Shown in pieces: positions 62,050 through 64,000 of a stretch of DNA of 64,000 nt (the stretch's first letter is position 1; the number at the start of each line of letters is the position of its first letter). The notes beneath the pieces were generated by a model, which saw only the letters and a program-made list of their open reading frames with translations, searched no databases and was not told the origin of the DNA. A program made the position numbers and the translations under genes. The stretch comes from Rhodospirillaceae bacterium (GTDB taxonomy: Bacteria > Pseudomonadota > Alphaproteobacteria > Dongiales > Dongiaceae): the NCBI GenBank assembly GCA_016712715.1, contig JADJQM010000002.1, positions 930,001-994,000 of the forward strand. The letters are read 5' to 3'.

Positions 62050-64000
62050 ATGGCAGATGTCGGCACGGCTAACCTCGATCAAGGCAACGGCGCTGAAAAC
62101 GGCGACAATGCCTGGCTGGTGTTCATGCCGTCCGGCAAGCGCGGCCGGTTCCAGAAGGGTACGCCGATCCTGACCGCGGCGCGCCAGCTCGGCGTCGACA
62201 TCGATTCGGTCTGTGGCGGCCGTGGCATCTGCGGGCGCTGCCAGGTCGTCGTCTCGGAGGGTGAGTTTGCCAAGCTCGGCGTCGTTTCCGACGCGCATCA
62301 TCTTTCGGATTTTTCGTCGACCGAGCAGCGCTATGCCGACAAGCGCGGCATGAAACCGGGGCGCCGCCTCTCCTGCTCGGCGCAATTGCTGGGCGATCTT
62401 GTCATCGACGTGCCGGCCGACAGCCAGGTACACAAGCAGGTCGTGCGGAAGCGCGCCGAGATGCGCGACATCACCGTGGATCCGGTTATCCGCCTGCACT
62501 ATGTCGAAGTGCAGGAACCGGACATGCACGATCCGACCGGCGATCTCCAGCGCCTGGAAAAGGCGCTCAAAAGCCAATGGAATCTCGAAGGTCTCGATTG
62601 CGACGTGCGCGCGATCCAGGGTCTGCAGCAGGCGTTGCGCAAGGGCGAGTGGAAGGTGACGGTCGCCGTCCATATGGGCAAGCAGATCACGGCGGTGTGG
62701 CCGGGCTTCCACGACAAGATCTACGGCCTTGCCGTCGATGTGGGCTCGACCACGATCGCGGCGCATCTCTGCGATCTCGGCACCGGCGAAGTCGTCGCCT
62801 CTTCCGGCCTCATGAATCCGCAGATCCGCTTCGGCGAGGATCTGATGAGCCGCGTCTCCTATGTCATGATGAATCCGGGCGGCGAGGTCGACATGACCAA
62901 GGCCGTGCGCGAAGCCTTGAACGATCTGGTCCAGGCGGTGGTCAAGGAAGCTGGCTGCACCCAGGAAGACGTGCTGGAATGCACCTTCGTCGGCAACCCG
63001 ATCATGCATCATCTGCTGCTCGGGATTAATCCCATTGAGCTCGGCTGGGCGCCGTTTGCGCTGGCGACCGACGGGCCGGTGCAGATCTGGGCCACCGAAA
63101 TCGACCTCAAGGTCCACCCCAATGCGCGCATCTATGTGCTGCCCTGCATCGCGGGCCATGTCGGCGCCGATACCGCCGGCGTCATCCTCTCCGAGACGCC
63201 CTATGACGTCGACGAGATGACGCTCATCGTCGATGTCGGCACCAATGCGGAAATCGTGCTGGGCAACCGGCATCGGCTGCTTGCCGCCTCTTCGCCGACC
63301 GGCCCAGCCTTCGAAGGCGCGCAGATTTCCTGCGGCCAGCGCGCGGCACCGGGTGCGGTCGAGCGTGTGCGCATCAACCGCGAGACGCTGGAACCGCGTT
63401 TCAAGGTGATCGGCTCGGATCTCTGGTCGGATCATCCGGACTTTGCCAAGGAGACAGAGGCGTTCGGTGTCACCGGCGTGTGCGGGTCGGGGGTGATCCG
63501 AAGCATTGGCGGAAATGTTCCTCGCCGGCATCCTCACGCAGGACGGCGTTATCGACGGCGGCATGGCGGCGAAGAGCCCGCGCATCCAGGCCGACGGTCG
63601 CACGTTCTTCTATCTGCTGCATGACGGCCATCCGCAGCTGAAGATCACGCAGAACGATATCCGCGCGATTCAGCTCGCCAAGGCCGCCCTCTATGCCGGT
63701 GCCAGATTGCTGATGGACAAGCTCGGCGTCGACAAGGTCGATCGGATCACCTTGGCGGGTGCCTTCGGCAGCCATATCGACGTCAAATACGCCATGGTGC
63801 TGGGCATGATCCCGGATTGCGATCTGGCCAAGGTGACTTCCGCCGGCAACGCGGCCGGCACCGGTGCGCGCATCGCGCTCCTCAACCGCGGGGCACGAGA
63901 CGAGATCGCGCGCGTGGTCAAGCAGGTCGAAAAAATCGAGACCGCGGTCGAGGCGAAATTCCAGGAGCATTTCATCGAGGCCATGGCCCTGCCCCACAAG
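62050..64000 (+). CDS. ASKHA-domain corrinoid reactivation ferredoxin protein (RACo/DUF4445-like), partial, with a frameshift
   Basis: The N-terminal 2Fe-2S domain shows VCGGRGICGRCQVVV with a later Cys in LSCSAQLLGD. It is followed by a linker and the RACo-type ASKHA ATPase: AVDVGSTTIAAHLCDL, VGNPIMHHLLLG and LIVDVGTNAEIVLG. Such proteins reductively reactivate oxidised Co(II) corrinoid using ATP. The written frame leaves homology after VCGSGVIRSI near 63508 and the next frame resumes AEMFLAGILTQDGVIDGG, so one surplus base is inferred. The repaired frame stays open to the right edge (650 residues so far). It is the last visible gene of the C1 cluster. Confidence 0.9.

Overview
The window is 64 kb of GC-rich, densely packed DNA whose gene content points to an alphaproteobacterium, most likely a free-living Rhodospirillales-type organism. 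The reasons are the zapE-mdh-sucC order, a COQ7-type ubiquinone hydroxylase, a Usg-family protein, the TauE/TIGR02186 pair, a DUF1289 protein and an AT-poor genome with many GTG/TTG starts. A perfect 16-bp parS site at 54388-54403 suggests a chromosomal segment in the ParB-loaded, origin-proximal domain, or a chromid.

Layout. 1-9.1 kb: TCA cycle genes (sucC cut by the left edge, mdh) with a 50-aa histone-H1-like gene coupled between them, zapE, a large lipoprotein, a Sel1-repeat protein and small DUF genes. 9.2-14.2 kb: a spermidine/putrescine-type ABC transporter (ATPase, binding protein, two permeases) followed by a glutathione S-transferase; the binding protein carries an in-frame amber codon. 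14.3-24.3 kb: Bax-inhibitor-1 protein, trpS, a frameshifted DUF2333 gene, TauE/TIGR02186/UspA, FecR protein, an Lrp/cupin/threonine-dehydratase group and a divergent MFS transporter. 24.4-29.5 kb: orphan Hpt protein, coq7-dsbB-yqaA, usg, and groESL behind a CIRCE operator. 29.6-37.9 kb: a TPR gene with an internal TGA, patatin, bdhA, DUF1850, DUF1989, hemN behind a perfect FNR/FixK box, rph-rdgB, and an RTX calcium-binding protein. 38-45.3 kb: PAS hybrid kinase, tldD, a methyltransferase, and an overlapping dpaL-DUF1289-EamA operon. 45.3-50.1 kb: a membrane/2Fe-2S/adenylate-cyclase fusion, a desaturase and a phytochelatin-synthase-like enzyme in one operon, then a TPR protein and a molybdopterin oxidoreductase. 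50.3-54.6 kb: an approximately 1157-residue flavoprotein followed by a repeat-rich intergenic region with parS. 54.6-57.9 kb: two chemoreceptors, one globin-coupled. 58.3-64 kb: a corrinoid/tetrahydrofolate methyl-transfer cluster (DUF1638, Virulence_fact protein, MetV-like, MetF-like, methyl-THF:corrinoid methyltransferase, ASKHA reactivase running off the right edge).

How the genes work together. The clearest functional module is the last one: it looks like the methyl branch of a corrinoid-dependent demethylation route, in which a methyl group passes via a corrinoid protein to THF and is oxidised by MetVF, with the ASKHA ferredoxin protein repairing oxidised corrinoid. The substrate-specific methyltransferase and the corrinoid protein are not in the window and may lie past the right edge. 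Two unknown families (DUF1638 and Virulence_fact) are embedded in it.

Quality caveat. Seven genes are interrupted by a single-base indel or a stop (mdh, ABC binding protein, DUF2333, TPR, methyltransferase, flavoprotein, ASKHA). Several are housekeeping or operon-central, so residual sequencing error is a likelier general explanation than gene decay. Six copies of a palindromic intergenic repeat family (CCCCTCACCC/CCCTCTCCC type) lie between genes. I saw no tRNA, rRNA, CRISPR array, insertion sequence or prophage.
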